Assembly (NCBI GenBank): GCA_002786165.1
Contig: PEQK01000015.1
Coordinates: forward strand, 1-64,000
Origin: Legionella sp.
Lineage (GTDB): Bacteria; Pseudomonadota; Gammaproteobacteria; Legionellales; Legionellaceae
Direction of reading: 5' to 3'
Length of the DNA stretch: 64,000 nt
The notes under the pieces were generated by a model, which was not told the DNA's origin, searched no databases, and saw only the letters and a list, made by a program, of their open reading frames with translations. This document shows, in pieces, positions 28,935-36,788 of this stretch. A program made the translations under genes and the position numbers. Each line of letters starts with the position of its first letter. The stretch's first letter is position 1.

Positions 28935-29795
28935 AGACGATTTTTTATGACCCATAGCCTGACCCAATCGAATATCATCCCCTGCTTTGAGATGCTCTAG
29001 CCACGCCATTTGCTGCGCATTTTCAAACAATAACACCACCGTGGAACCTAATTTGAAATACCCCATTTCCATGGCTTTTCCAAGAACCACCGTAGCGTGC
29101 TCAGGGTTTTCCGCATAGTTTACACGACGCAAAGTCGAACCCCGTGGCAAATCACCTTGCCAGGCGGCGCCAATGCTACCTACAATCGCAGCCCCCACCA
29201 AGACCATGGCCATCAACCCAAATTCGGTTGAAAATATAGCCACCATTCTTTCATTTCTAGCAAACAAATTAGGCACCACACGAACCGTGGTAGGTTGCAC
29301 CGAAAACAAAGAGCCAGGGACATAAATCATGTCTTGCAATTGCCCTTCTACCGGCATGTGGACCCGATGATAATCTTTGGGAGATAAATAAAGGGTTGCA
29401 AAACATCCCGTTTGAAAGCGTGAAGCAAGCGATGCGTCCCCACCCAATAATGCCTCTACGGAATAATAATGGTTTTTGGCCTGTAATACTTGCCCCTGAG
29501 ACAAATACCCTATTTCACTGATACACCCATCCACAGGAGAAATAATATCCTCAGAAGCAATAGGGCGTGCTTCAGGCTTTAATCTTCGAATAAAAAAGTC
29601 ATTAAACGAAGCATAATTCAATGGATTGGGCTCCAAAGCTTCAGTCATATTGACTTGATATCTCGTGACAAAATCTTGAATCAGATAATTTTTAATTCTA
29701 GTCACTCGAAGATTAGCCATAAAGCCGGCAAATTTATTCAATGCACGTTTGGGAATCAAGTATTGAGGTAACGTTTTGAGAAAATCAGATGTCAT
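28929..29795 (-). CDS. psd: phosphatidylserine decarboxylase proenzyme
   Basis: Makes phosphatidylethanolamine from phosphatidylserine at the inner membrane. The self-cleavage site LGST lies near residue 253 (FKLGSTVVLLF), where Ser becomes the pyruvoyl group of the small subunit. The conserved His of YHRVHMPV and the FFIRRLKP and SPVDG blocks are present. Length is 288 residues, as in other proteobacteria. The gene stands alone between an MFS gene and trxA, with convergent overlap on the former. Confidence 0.95.
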   Translation of the reverse strand: MTSDFLKTLPQYLIPKRALNKFAGFMANLRVTRIKNYLIQDFVTRYQVNMTEALEPNPLNYASFNDFFIRRLKPEARPIASEDIISPVDGCISEIGYLSQGQVLQAKNHYYSVEALLGGDASLASRFQTGCFATLYLSPKDYHRVHMPVEGQLQDMIYVPGSLFSVQPTTVRVVPNLFARNERMVAIFSTEFGLMAMVLVGAAIVGSIGAAWQGDLPRGSTLRRVNYAENPEHATVVLGKAMEMGYFKLGSTVVLLFENAQQMAWLEHLKAGDDIRLGQAMGHKKSSL

Positions 29796-29987
29796 AAAAT
29801 AGATTCGATAAAAGGTAAGATTTTACTTGTCAAACTAACATTTGACCAGCTTTATATGGCCTCTATGGGTGCCCTCTAGTAAATCTATCGTTTGCAGTAT
29901 AAAATCTCATCTACCGTAAATTAATTTTTAAATATATCCTTCACTTCGCTCAGTATGACGAGTCAAGGGAATCAAGAGGATGATAGC

Positions 29988-30314
29988 ATGAGTGCACATA
30001 TTAAAGTTGTAAGTGATAGCAGTTTTGAACAAGATGTTATTTCTGCCAGCAAACCCGTTTTAATTGATTTTTGGGCTGAATGGTGCGGACCTTGTCGTGC
30101 TTTGGGGCCTATTTTTGAAGAAGTATCGAATAGTCATCATGATAAAATTGAATTTGTAAAAATGAACATTGATGAAAATCCAGAAACTCCCGCTAAGTAT
30201 GGCGTCATGAGTATTCCTACATTGATTCTATTTAAAAATGGTCAAGTGGAAGCCATGAAAATGGGATTATTGTCTAAATCTCAGTTGGTTGCCTTTATCG
30301 ATAGTAATATTTGA
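29988..30314 (+). CDS. trxA: thioredoxin
   Basis: A disulfide reductase of 108 residues. The active site WCGPC lies in FWAEWCGPCRALGP, and the cis-proline segment MSIPTLILF and the FKNGQ turn are normal. The frame opens at 29955, but ATG at 29988 has GAGGA 7 bases upstream and matches the family. The leader region 29937-29970 carries a TTCGCTCAGTATGACG stretch that may be repeat-derived. Its stop abuts the TTG start of the thiN gene. Confidence 0.95.
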   Translation: MSAHIKVVSDSSFEQDVISASKPVLIDFWAEWCGPCRALGPIFEEVSNSHHDKIEFVKMNIDENPETPAKYGVMSIPTLILFKNGQVEAMKMGLLSKSQLVAFIDSNI

Positions 30315-31055
30315 TTGAAACAGTTCATCATCATCGCCAATGGGCCTTTTTTGGCCCAAGACATTATTCAAGAAGCCATCCAAGATAGGCAGATTATCGC
30401 TTTGGATGGCGCTGCAGACAAATTATTAACCATCAATATCAAACCGGATGTTATTTTAGGTGATTTTGATTCTATTCATCCTAAAACCCAAGCGTATTGG
30501 GGGATCACACAGACCTTTGTTGCCATGTCAGAGCATGCAAAACCCTATATAGGACATCATGGTGTTAAAATTGTACCCGCGAAAGATCAATCCACCACCG
30601 ATTTGGTAAAAGCCATCCAATATTGTGATCAAGAGCAAGCACAAGACATTAGTATTATTTGTGCTACCGGTGGACGAGAAGATCATCACGAAGCAAGCAA
30701 ATTAGCGCTGCAAAGCGAATATCGCGCTGATCGCCCCATCATTATTCATAGCGAACAACAAACCTTGCGTTGGGCAGAGCATGAAACAATTACGCTACAC
30801 GGCGAAGCGGGCGATCATTGTGGTTTTGTTGCCCACGGTACAGGTCGTGGATATTCAAGAGGTCTCATGTATCCTTGCCGTAACATCCCCATCAGTTTAT
30901 GCAACCGTTTGAGTCAGAGCACCGCTCAAATTACCATCGAAGGTGCTGCTCTATTGATGATGCCGCCCCAATTGTTGGCCCAACGCAAAATCATGCGCGC
31001 CAATGAAGCAGTGTTAATGCAATGTTTGGACAAAATAAAATTATTGTCTTTTTAA
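30315..31055 (+). CDS. thiN: thiamine pyrophosphokinase
   Basis: Makes thiamine diphosphate from thiamine and ATP. The 246-residue protein shows DGAADKLL, ILGDFDSI, the DQSTTDLVKAI block with catalytic acids, and ATGGREDHH (the usual form is GGRLDH). The start is TTG directly after the trxA stop, with no spacer, so it is probably translated by coupling. The C-terminal 30 residues go beyond the core fold. No TPP riboswitch is visible, so it may be expressed together with trxA. There are no thiamine biosynthesis genes nearby, which fits salvage of thiamine. Confidence 0.88.
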   Translation: MKQFIIIANGPFLAQDIIQEAIQDRQIIALDGAADKLLTINIKPDVILGDFDSIHPKTQAYWGITQTFVAMSEHAKPYIGHHGVKIVPAKDQSTTDLVKAIQYCDQEQAQDISIICATGGREDHHEASKLALQSEYRADRPIIIHSEQQTLRWAEHETITLHGEAGDHCGFVAHGTGRGYSRGLMYPCRNIPISLCNRLSQSTAQITIEGAALLMMPPQLLAQRKIMRANEAVLMQCLDKIKLLSF

Positions 31056-31155
31056 ATATGAATTCACTTAAATCCACAAATAGATCAACATGGCAAACAA
31101 AAAAACAAAAATATGATATAATCCCCTAAATACTCTATTTGAAGGTCATTTTACT

Positions 31156-31971
31156 ATGTACAATCCCAATGATTCACTTTCGAATCCAGTCGCAATCACT
31201 GGTGATGACCTTATCAATTATTATACAACTGATAATGTCTTTCAACCCATCGTTGATCATATGTTTCCTATGGATACATGGCAGTGTATGGCATCTTTTG
31301 CAAAAGATAATGACTTTAACATAAGCGACATATCGGCTTTCAAAGAATCGTCTAATAACATGATACTTGATGTGACACGCGGTTTACGTGAGACTAAAAA
31401 CAAGTATGAACAGGAGATATCAGGATATCAATTGTGTGAATTGAACTTTCAAATTCAGTTCAAAAACCATATCACCCGCACTGAAATAACCTACATCATC
31501 CATGCCAATGCATCAAAAAAAACCATTCACTTTGCCCAAAAACCAATTGAAGAAACTACGGTTATCATCGACGAGACTTCTAAGGTTTATCCGCCAGAAG
31601 ATATCCCCGGGATTATCGAAAAGGTACGGTCTAGTGAAACATCCTTTAACGCAAGTGACATACTCAAAGAACGATTAAACAATGATCCGAATTGGAAAGG
31701 GGAAGACATTGAACAAATGGGTACTCGTACTAAAAAACTATCTGTATTTGAAATAACGACTTCGCCTATTCTTTTCTTTCGCCCAGCAAATCAGATAACC
31801 GATCAATCAGCAGAGCACGCACCTCCTTTAGAAGTTTCGTGTAAAAATAAAAAAAGAGAGGTAGCGATGTACCAAGAGCGTTTTTTTTACACGTGTCAGA
31901 AGACATCACAACCGTCGCTTACCCCTCAAGAACAAACCAATGATCTATCGATGTCAGGATCTACAAGTTAA
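31156..31971 (+). CDS. hypothetical protein
   Basis: Not recognised. 271 residues, no signal peptide, no membrane span, Asn/Thr/Ser rich, with alternating strands in the middle (for example CELNFQIQFKNHITRTEITY) and a disordered C-terminus. A GAAGG lies 10 bases before the ATG, and TATAAT at 31117-31122 may be its minus-10 box. It lies between the trxA-thiN pair and the tandem-domain protein at 32093. The AT-rich composition and isolation would suit an effector or other accessory gene, but nothing specific supports that. Confidence 0.6.
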   Translation: MYNPNDSLSNPVAITGDDLINYYTTDNVFQPIVDHMFPMDTWQCMASFAKDNDFNISDISAFKESSNNMILDVTRGLRETKNKYEQEISGYQLCELNFQIQFKNHITRTEITYIIHANASKKTIHFAQKPIEETTVIIDETSKVYPPEDIPGIIEKVRSSETSFNASDILKERLNNDPNWKGEDIEQMGTRTKKLSVFEITTSPILFFRPANQITDQSAEHAPPLEVSCKNKKREVAMYQERFFYTCQKTSQPSLTPQEQTNDLSMSGSTS

Positions 31972-32092
31972 TAAAACCAAAACAACATCCGATTGACGAT
32001 AAACCCGGTAGCCTTATGTGCGAAAACAACCAAGTAACCAATTCAATAAATGAGTTACACAGCCGCGCCCAGAAAGGCAGGAGTTAGGCGAG

Positions 32093-33808
32093 TTAAAACG
32101 CCATACCTGAATTAAACTCATCATCTGAGTTTAATTCAGGTACTTTAGGACATTTTGTCAGAGAAATATATGGCTCTGTCTTAGACGCTCTTATCTTGTA
32201 GCAACCCTTATCGTGAGCCACCCTATATCCCTGAACTGGCGTCTGCTTATTCGTTAGGGAATCCCAATAAGCATATTGGGTTTTATTAACTTTGCGCAAT
32301 TCTTGTTCATTACCTAATGTATCAACAAAGTAACCTAACCTCGTTGAATTTGTTCTTTCCCATTGCTTACGGTTGCCATTTTCAGATTGCTTTTTCAACG
32401 AAGTTGCGAACATGCTTTGCTCCGACACCGATAACGCTTTTTTTGCTGATGGCGGAGGAGGTAATGATGACTCCAAATCACTCTGAAATAATGAATCAAA
32501 TACCTCGTTATCTTTTTCCTGCTCAAAATAAAGCGTTAATTTACCAGAAGGATTATAATTGATTTTTTCTATCTCTGTATTGTTTGTGGTATAGATAGTA
32601 GCCTTTAGAGATAGAGTTTGATCATTGAAATCTGAGGCCAAATAAATAACCCCTAACTCTAAATCACAACATAGAATATGATTCCCAAGACTTGGTTCTT
32701 TTTTAAAATCACCAATAAGTAAAAAATAATGAAATATGTTCAAATCGTTTTGTTTTATCTTTGTTTCAGTGGAGGCTAATTGAAACAATTCTTTTTGCTT
32801 AGGATATAAATATCGTAAATACCCTAGTGCATAAGACGCCAATAATTCACTATCCCCGCACCGTAATTGATGTAATTTTGCTTGATAGATGCTCAACGCA
32901 AATTTTTTCTGAAACTCACTTTCGGGGTAAATATATTTGAAGTGAGCATTTTTGTACTCCCTAAGAATTTGCAGTGTATCCTTTATTTTCTTGGCATATA
33001 GAGGATAGGGCAGTTTATTGACAGAACCTTCTGGAAAACGCTCAAAGCACTTTTGAAAAACCTCCTGCGCAAAAGGCAAATACTCATGCGACGCCATAGA
33101 GGGAGAAAAAAGTGAAAAGGATCTCTGTACGAGTGAATCATATTTTAAATAATGTTCTTTAGGAGGAATAGCAATGTCTCCTGAAAGATAATCATAATCA
33201 AATGCGGCAAGTGTTATTTTGTCAGATTGTTGGAGCAACCCGTACGTTTTAAGCTTAAGGTGTTGCGCTCTAAGTTTGCCAAAATCTGATCCCAAATAAA
33301 CTTCTCTTGACCAAAAATCACAAACTATAAAAGTGTCAAAATTGCTTTTCTCAACGTCATAAGGCAACCCGGTCCCAATCAACAACAGAGAGTGCGATCT
33401 TGGAAAAGAGCCAGAATAGTCTTTGTGAATCACAGAAGACGGTATGTCTTGCTGAATAGTGACCAAATGAAAGAGCGCTTTGCTATCGGGATAAGTAGTA
33501 CGAAGATATCCCAACAAATAATTTGTCAATAATTCAGCGTCCCCACTTTGCAATTCGCTAAAAACCGTAGTGTAACCTTTAGACGATGATTGCTCAGAAA
33601 TATACTTTTCGTGTTGATCTTTAAATTGATTACTCTTTATTAGGGTAGAAATGATCGTTTCTTCTTCATCCAAAGCAGAGACCCGAGTAGCAGCGCCTTT
33701 TGGGAAACGACGATCTAACTCTTGAAAAGCGAATTGTGCATACTCAAAAAGAGGCCGAGATGCGAGTTTATTATCATACAAATATGTTGGTTCGTTTTGA
33801 GTATGCAT
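32093..33808 (-). CDS. tandem-duplicated papain-like-fold protein, probably without the usual catalytic Cys; effector candidate
   Basis: A 571-residue protein with an internal duplication. Unit 1 covers about residues 20-215 and unit 2 about 245-440. Matching blocks are FPKGA/FPEGS, SGDAELLTNYLLGYL at 88-102 with CGDSELLASYALGYL at 317-331, then HSLLLIG with HYFLLIG (His139, His360), then VCDFW with CCDLE (Asp164, Asp382). Spacing between equivalent residues is about 220-230. The order small-loop helix, His strand, Asp strand is like papain-fold effectors, but the position expected for the nucleophilic Cys carries GD; unit 2 has a Cys two residues earlier. The C-terminal 130 residues are polar, with a PPPP run. 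GGAG lies 8 bases before the ATG. Function unknown. Confidence 0.65.
   Translation of the reverse strand: MHTQNEPTYLYDNKLASRPLFEYAQFAFQELDRRFPKGAATRVSALDEEETIISTLIKSNQFKDQHEKYISEQSSSKGYTTVFSELQSGDAELLTNYLLGYLRTTYPDSKALFHLVTIQQDIPSSVIHKDYSGSFPRSHSLLLIGTGLPYDVEKSNFDTFIVCDFWSREVYLGSDFGKLRAQHLKLKTYGLLQQSDKITLAAFDYDYLSGDIAIPPKEHYLKYDSLVQRSFSLFSPSMASHEYLPFAQEVFQKCFERFPEGSVNKLPYPLYAKKIKDTLQILREYKNAHFKYIYPESEFQKKFALSIYQAKLHQLRCGDSELLASYALGYLRYLYPKQKELFQLASTETKIKQNDLNIFHYFLLIGDFKKEPSLGNHILCCDLELGVIYLASDFNDQTLSLKATIYTTNNTEIEKINYNPSGKLTLYFEQEKDNEVFDSLFQSDLESSLPPPPSAKKALSVSEQSMFATSLKKQSENGNRKQWERTNSTRLGYFVDTLGNEQELRKVNKTQYAYWDSLTNKQTPVQGYRVAHDKGCYKIRASKTEPYISLTKCPKVPELNSDDEFNSGMAF
32106..32140 (-). other. 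perfect 15-bp inverted repeat at the 3-prime end of the gene
   Basis: CCTGAATTAAACTCA and its exact complement TGAGTTTAATTCAGG flank a 5-base loop (TCATC). It lies inside the last codons of the 32093-33808 gene, 11 bases before its stop codon on the minus strand, with a TTTT about 7 bases beyond. It may act as a terminator or RNA-end stabiliser embedded in the coding sequence, or be a protein-binding site. Confidence 0.75.
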
Positions 33809-33979
33809 AAATATGACTCCATTTTAAAACAAGATAAAACCAACAGATAAGACTTTAGTGCGCCCTAAAAAGTAAGTCCTGCTCAAGAAAATGATGAATA
33901 ATATTTCATTATGACTACTAATTCAATATTTATACGGTAATAAAAGGCAACATCACTAATAGAAAAACATCTATTTACA

Positions 33980-34942
33980 TTAAGATAATTTAGGAGAAAG
34001 CGACGATATGGGACCTAATGATGTACGAGGTCTAGTGGAAGAAAAAAAAGCATAGCGAATCATATCTGCAAACTCATGGCGTTGCTGCTTTACAGCTAAT
34101 TTGTACGGGGTTGTACCCAATAGGGTAGGTTGCGTGCATAAAACGCTAGGATCTGCCAACAAATAGGCCAACACATCACGACGACCATTAAAAACAGCTA
34201 GCCATACAGGCGTTACCCCACTCACTGTGACATAATTATGATTTAAATCGTCTCGTTTTTTTAGACTTTTCATGCAGTCTAGATGCCCACAATAAGTCGC
34301 TATGGTATAAGGCGTATACCCAGTCGCATCTACCGTGTTGACATCTACTGCGACATGGGAAACCAAATAATCGACCACAGGGGCATGGCCGTATTTGGCT
34401 GCAATAAATAAGGGCGTTTCGTTTTGTTTGTTTTTTTGATTCAGGTTCACACCATAATCCACCAAAAATTGGATTAGGTCTAAATCTGCACCCAAAGCGG
34501 CTTGGCATAAAGAAAGCTTGCTGTGGCTCATGATAAAAAGTTGTAAAAATACGTTGTTTTGCATCAACTCAATAAACAGTGATCCTTGGTTCGTTTGAGA
34601 TAAATACGATATCAATTGGTTTGAATTGATTTTATTGATGTAAAAGTTTACGTTGGGCAATGTGATGATGGTTGTCAAAACCAATGTAGGCCATTGTTTT
34701 TTCAGAGCCAATAATAAAAATGCGATCTTAAGCCACTCTAACTCCGTCAGAGGCTGTGAATCACGTAGGCTATAATTGATGATTAAAGCTGTGATAGGTT
34801 GTCGATCTTGCGGATTGGTGAGCTTTTTTGTTGTTAAAAAATACTCGGCTAACGACAAAAAATCATAAGAGTGCCCTGTATTGGTGATCACCGGTAATAT
34901 CATTTTTTCTAAGCTGATAGGACAATCGAATGATTTAGGCAT
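33980..34942 (-). CDS. U-box and ankyrin-repeat protein, probable ubiquitin-ligase effector
   Basis: A 320-residue protein with two eukaryote-like modules. Residues 5-65 form a U-box: FDCPISLEKMILPVITNTGH, then SYDFLSLAEYF, then NPQDRQPI and NYSLRDS. This is the pattern CPI-x2-M-x2-PV-x4-GH-x-Y, followed by the loop NPx3-Q and N-x2-LR. U-boxes recruit E2 enzymes without zinc. Residues about 140-295 hold four or five ankyrin repeats (NETPLFIAAKYGHAPVVDYL, GYTPYTIATYCGHLDCMKSL, GVTPVWLAVFNGRRDVLAYL, GTTPYKLAVKQQRHEFADMI), presumably for substrate binding. There is no signal peptide; the C-terminal 25 residues are Ser/Pro-rich, as in type IV secretion tails. ATG at 34942 is preferred over GTG at 34951; no strong ribosome site is seen. 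Bacteria lack ubiquitin, so action in a host is inferred. Confidence 0.82.
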   Translation of the reverse strand: MPKSFDCPISLEKMILPVITNTGHSYDFLSLAEYFLTTKKLTNPQDRQPITALIINYSLRDSQPLTELEWLKIAFLLLALKKQWPTLVLTTIITLPNVNFYINKINSNQLISYLSQTNQGSLFIELMQNNVFLQLFIMSHSKLSLCQAALGADLDLIQFLVDYGVNLNQKNKQNETPLFIAAKYGHAPVVDYLVSHVAVDVNTVDATGYTPYTIATYCGHLDCMKSLKKRDDLNHNYVTVSGVTPVWLAVFNGRRDVLAYLLADPSVLCTQPTLLGTTPYKLAVKQQRHEFADMIRYAFFSSTRPRTSLGPISSLSPKLS

Positions 34943-35003
34943 CGTAATCACTAAAAAATAAAAAATTATATCACAATGATTTAAATTTATCCATATATGG
35001 TTG

Positions 35004-35108
35004 TTAAAAGCCTTTTTTTGTCGATTTTTTAGGCGATGCAGATGCAGTTGTTTTTTTCTGAATGCTTTGTTTCAAAAGAGCAATAAAATCCACCACATCT
35101 CGTTTGTG
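35004..35108 (-). pseudogene. C-terminal remnant of a Ku-type DNA end-binding protein (probable)
   Basis: Reading the minus strand, an open tail of 34 codons ending at TAA (35004-35006) encodes HKRDVVDFIALLKQSIQKK, then a Thr/Ser/Ala/Lys-rich basic end. Bacterial Ku proteins end with a V-V-D-L-M-x-A-L-K-x-S-type helix and a lysine-rich tail, which this matches well. Upstream the frame runs into nfeD with no Ku core. It is probably the last scrap of a deleted ku gene; a chance match cannot be excluded from 34 residues. Confidence 0.45.
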
Positions 35109-35154
35109 ACATGAAATTGAGGTGCAAATTAATGCTATTTTAGGGTCCCGCTTA

Positions 35155-35595
35155 CTAAGGAGTAATAGAGTGTACAATCAACACAGTGCCTTCAATCCCC
35201 ACAACGCGAACAGTTGCCCCCAAAGGCAACTCTTCCTCACATTTTACCTGCCAGATGGTATCCCCCACAATGATTCTCCCTGTGCCATGGGTCAGGGCAG
35301 ACTGCAGTGTAAACTGTTGTCCAATGAACTGTTCCGCCCGTTTATTTAAAAAAGGCTTGTCTGAGATGCGCGTGCGGCGATGTTTTAAAATAATTTTCCA
35401 ACACAGGGCATCTAATACTGCTAAAACAGCAAATATAATGAATTGGGCGCTTAAAGACAGACTGGTAAATATCAATGGTAAAGCCGCTACAATACAGGCT
35501 GACACTCCAAAAAACAGCAGAAAACCAGAGCCTGTCATAATTTCAATCAGGAAAAACAACACCCCAAGACCAATCCAATACAGAGCGTGATCCAT
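35155..35595 (-). CDS. NfeD family membrane protein
   Basis: A protein of about 146 residues with three or four membrane segments in its first 75 residues and a C-terminal OB-fold-like beta domain (GRIIVGDTIWQVKCEEELPL). ATG at 35595 fits the family; the longer frame to 35655 would overlap qmcA. Its gene follows qmcA by one base, the widespread SPFH-NfeD pair. Such partners are thought to form membrane microdomain assemblies and guide proteolysis of membrane proteins. Confidence 0.88.
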   Translation of the reverse strand: MDHALYWIGLGVLFFLIEIMTGSGFLLFFGVSACIVAALPLIFTSLSLSAQFIIFAVLAVLDALCWKIILKHRRTRISDKPFLNKRAEQFIGQQFTLQSALTHGTGRIIVGDTIWQVKCEEELPLGATVRVVGIEGTVLIVHSITP

Positions 35596-35596
35596 A

Positions 35597-36505
35597 TTAT
35601 TTATCCTGCCCAAATGATGCTTTAGCCAGCTCTGCAATCCCTGCAATTGACCCAAGGACCGTGCTCGCTTCTAGCGGCATAAGAATCACTTTTTGATTAT
35701 CCGCCGAAGCAATTTTTCCTAAGGCATCGATGTATTTTTGAGCGACAAAATAATTGATGGCTTGTACACTCCCTTCTTTAATAGCACCAGAAACCATATC
35801 GGTAGCCTTTGCTTCAGCCTCTGCCAATCGCTCTCTCGCTTCTGAATCACGGTAAGCCGCTTCCTTTTTTCCTTCTGCCTGTAAAATTAAGGCTTGTTTT
35901 TCACCTTCAGCACGTAGGATGGCAGATTGACGCTGTCCTTCTGCTTCTAAAATGGTCGCACGCTTATCACGCTCGGCTTTCATTTGGCGGCCCATGGATT
36001 CGACCAAATCTTTGGGGGGCGCAATTTCTTTAATCTCAACCCGAGTGACTTTGATACCCCATGGCGTCGTGGCTTGATCAACCACGGTCAACAATCTTGT
36101 ATTGATTTGATCGCGTTGGGACAACATACTGTCCAAATCCAACGACCCTAATACCGTACGAATATTTGTCATAATCAAATTACGAATGGCCATTTCTAGA
36201 TTTTTAACTTCATAAGCAGCTTTTGCACAATCCACCACTTGATAAAATATCACCGCATCCACTCGAACCATCGCATTATCGGAGCTGATGATTTCTTGCG
36301 CTGGAATATCCAGGGTTTGCTCCATGAGGCTCAGCCTCACCCCTATTCTATCCATAAAAGGAACGATAATGGCAAGACCGGGGGACAATGTCTTGGTATA
36401 GCGACCAAAACGTTCTACCGTAGACTCATACCCTTGTGGTATTTGCTTCACGCCCATAAAAAGAAGCATCAGGGCTAAAGCGACAATTAATCCAGTAACT
36501 AACAT
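35597..36505 (-). CDS. qmcA: SPFH/stomatin family membrane protein QmcA
   Basis: A protein of 302 residues with an N-terminal membrane anchor (1-18), an SPFH/Band-7 domain with GYESTVERFGRYTKTLSPGL and PGL-type segments to about 180, then an Ala/Glu-rich coiled coil (EAEGQRQSAILRAEGEKQAL). The C-terminal part is hydrophobic. Known homologues oligomerise in the inner membrane and bind protease partners (FtsH family). GAGGA lies 6 bases before the ATG. It is directly followed by its usual partner gene nfeD. Confidence 0.94.
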   Translation of the reverse strand: MLVTGLIVALALMLLFMGVKQIPQGYESTVERFGRYTKTLSPGLAIIVPFMDRIGVRLSLMEQTLDIPAQEIISSDNAMVRVDAVIFYQVVDCAKAAYEVKNLEMAIRNLIMTNIRTVLGSLDLDSMLSQRDQINTRLLTVVDQATTPWGIKVTRVEIKEIAPPKDLVESMGRQMKAERDKRATILEAEGQRQSAILRAEGEKQALILQAEGKKEAAYRDSEARERLAEAEAKATDMVSGAIKEGSVQAINYFVAQKYIDALGKIASADNQKVILMPLEASTVLGSIAGIAELAKASFGQDK

Positions 36506-36788
36506 TTGTGATCCTCGTTGATGAAAAACGTATTTGAATTGACCTCATTAGCGCCTTTTAATTTATCTATCTTCGTAGAAACGACTACGTCAAAAAGCGT
36601 TTAAAAATAACTATACATGGTATCGTGTTACAAACAAGACAAAGATCGTCATGCATCTCATTGAATTATGACACAAATCTAAAAAGCCAAACCAGAGTTA
36701 AAAATTAAATCTGATTTGAGGAAAAACCTTATAGACAGGTTATTGGGCCTTCAATAAAATTGTGCTACAAAACATACGGATGTGTTCA

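Noticed and set aside
29937-29987. TTCGCTCAGTATGACG stretch before trxA, with a similar CTGAGTATGACGA at 44333-44345
   Set aside because: Too short to call a repeat family; may be a scrap of a dispersed element.
30200-30330. TPP riboswitch before thiN
   Set aside because: thiN starts directly at the trxA stop; no leader exists to hold one.
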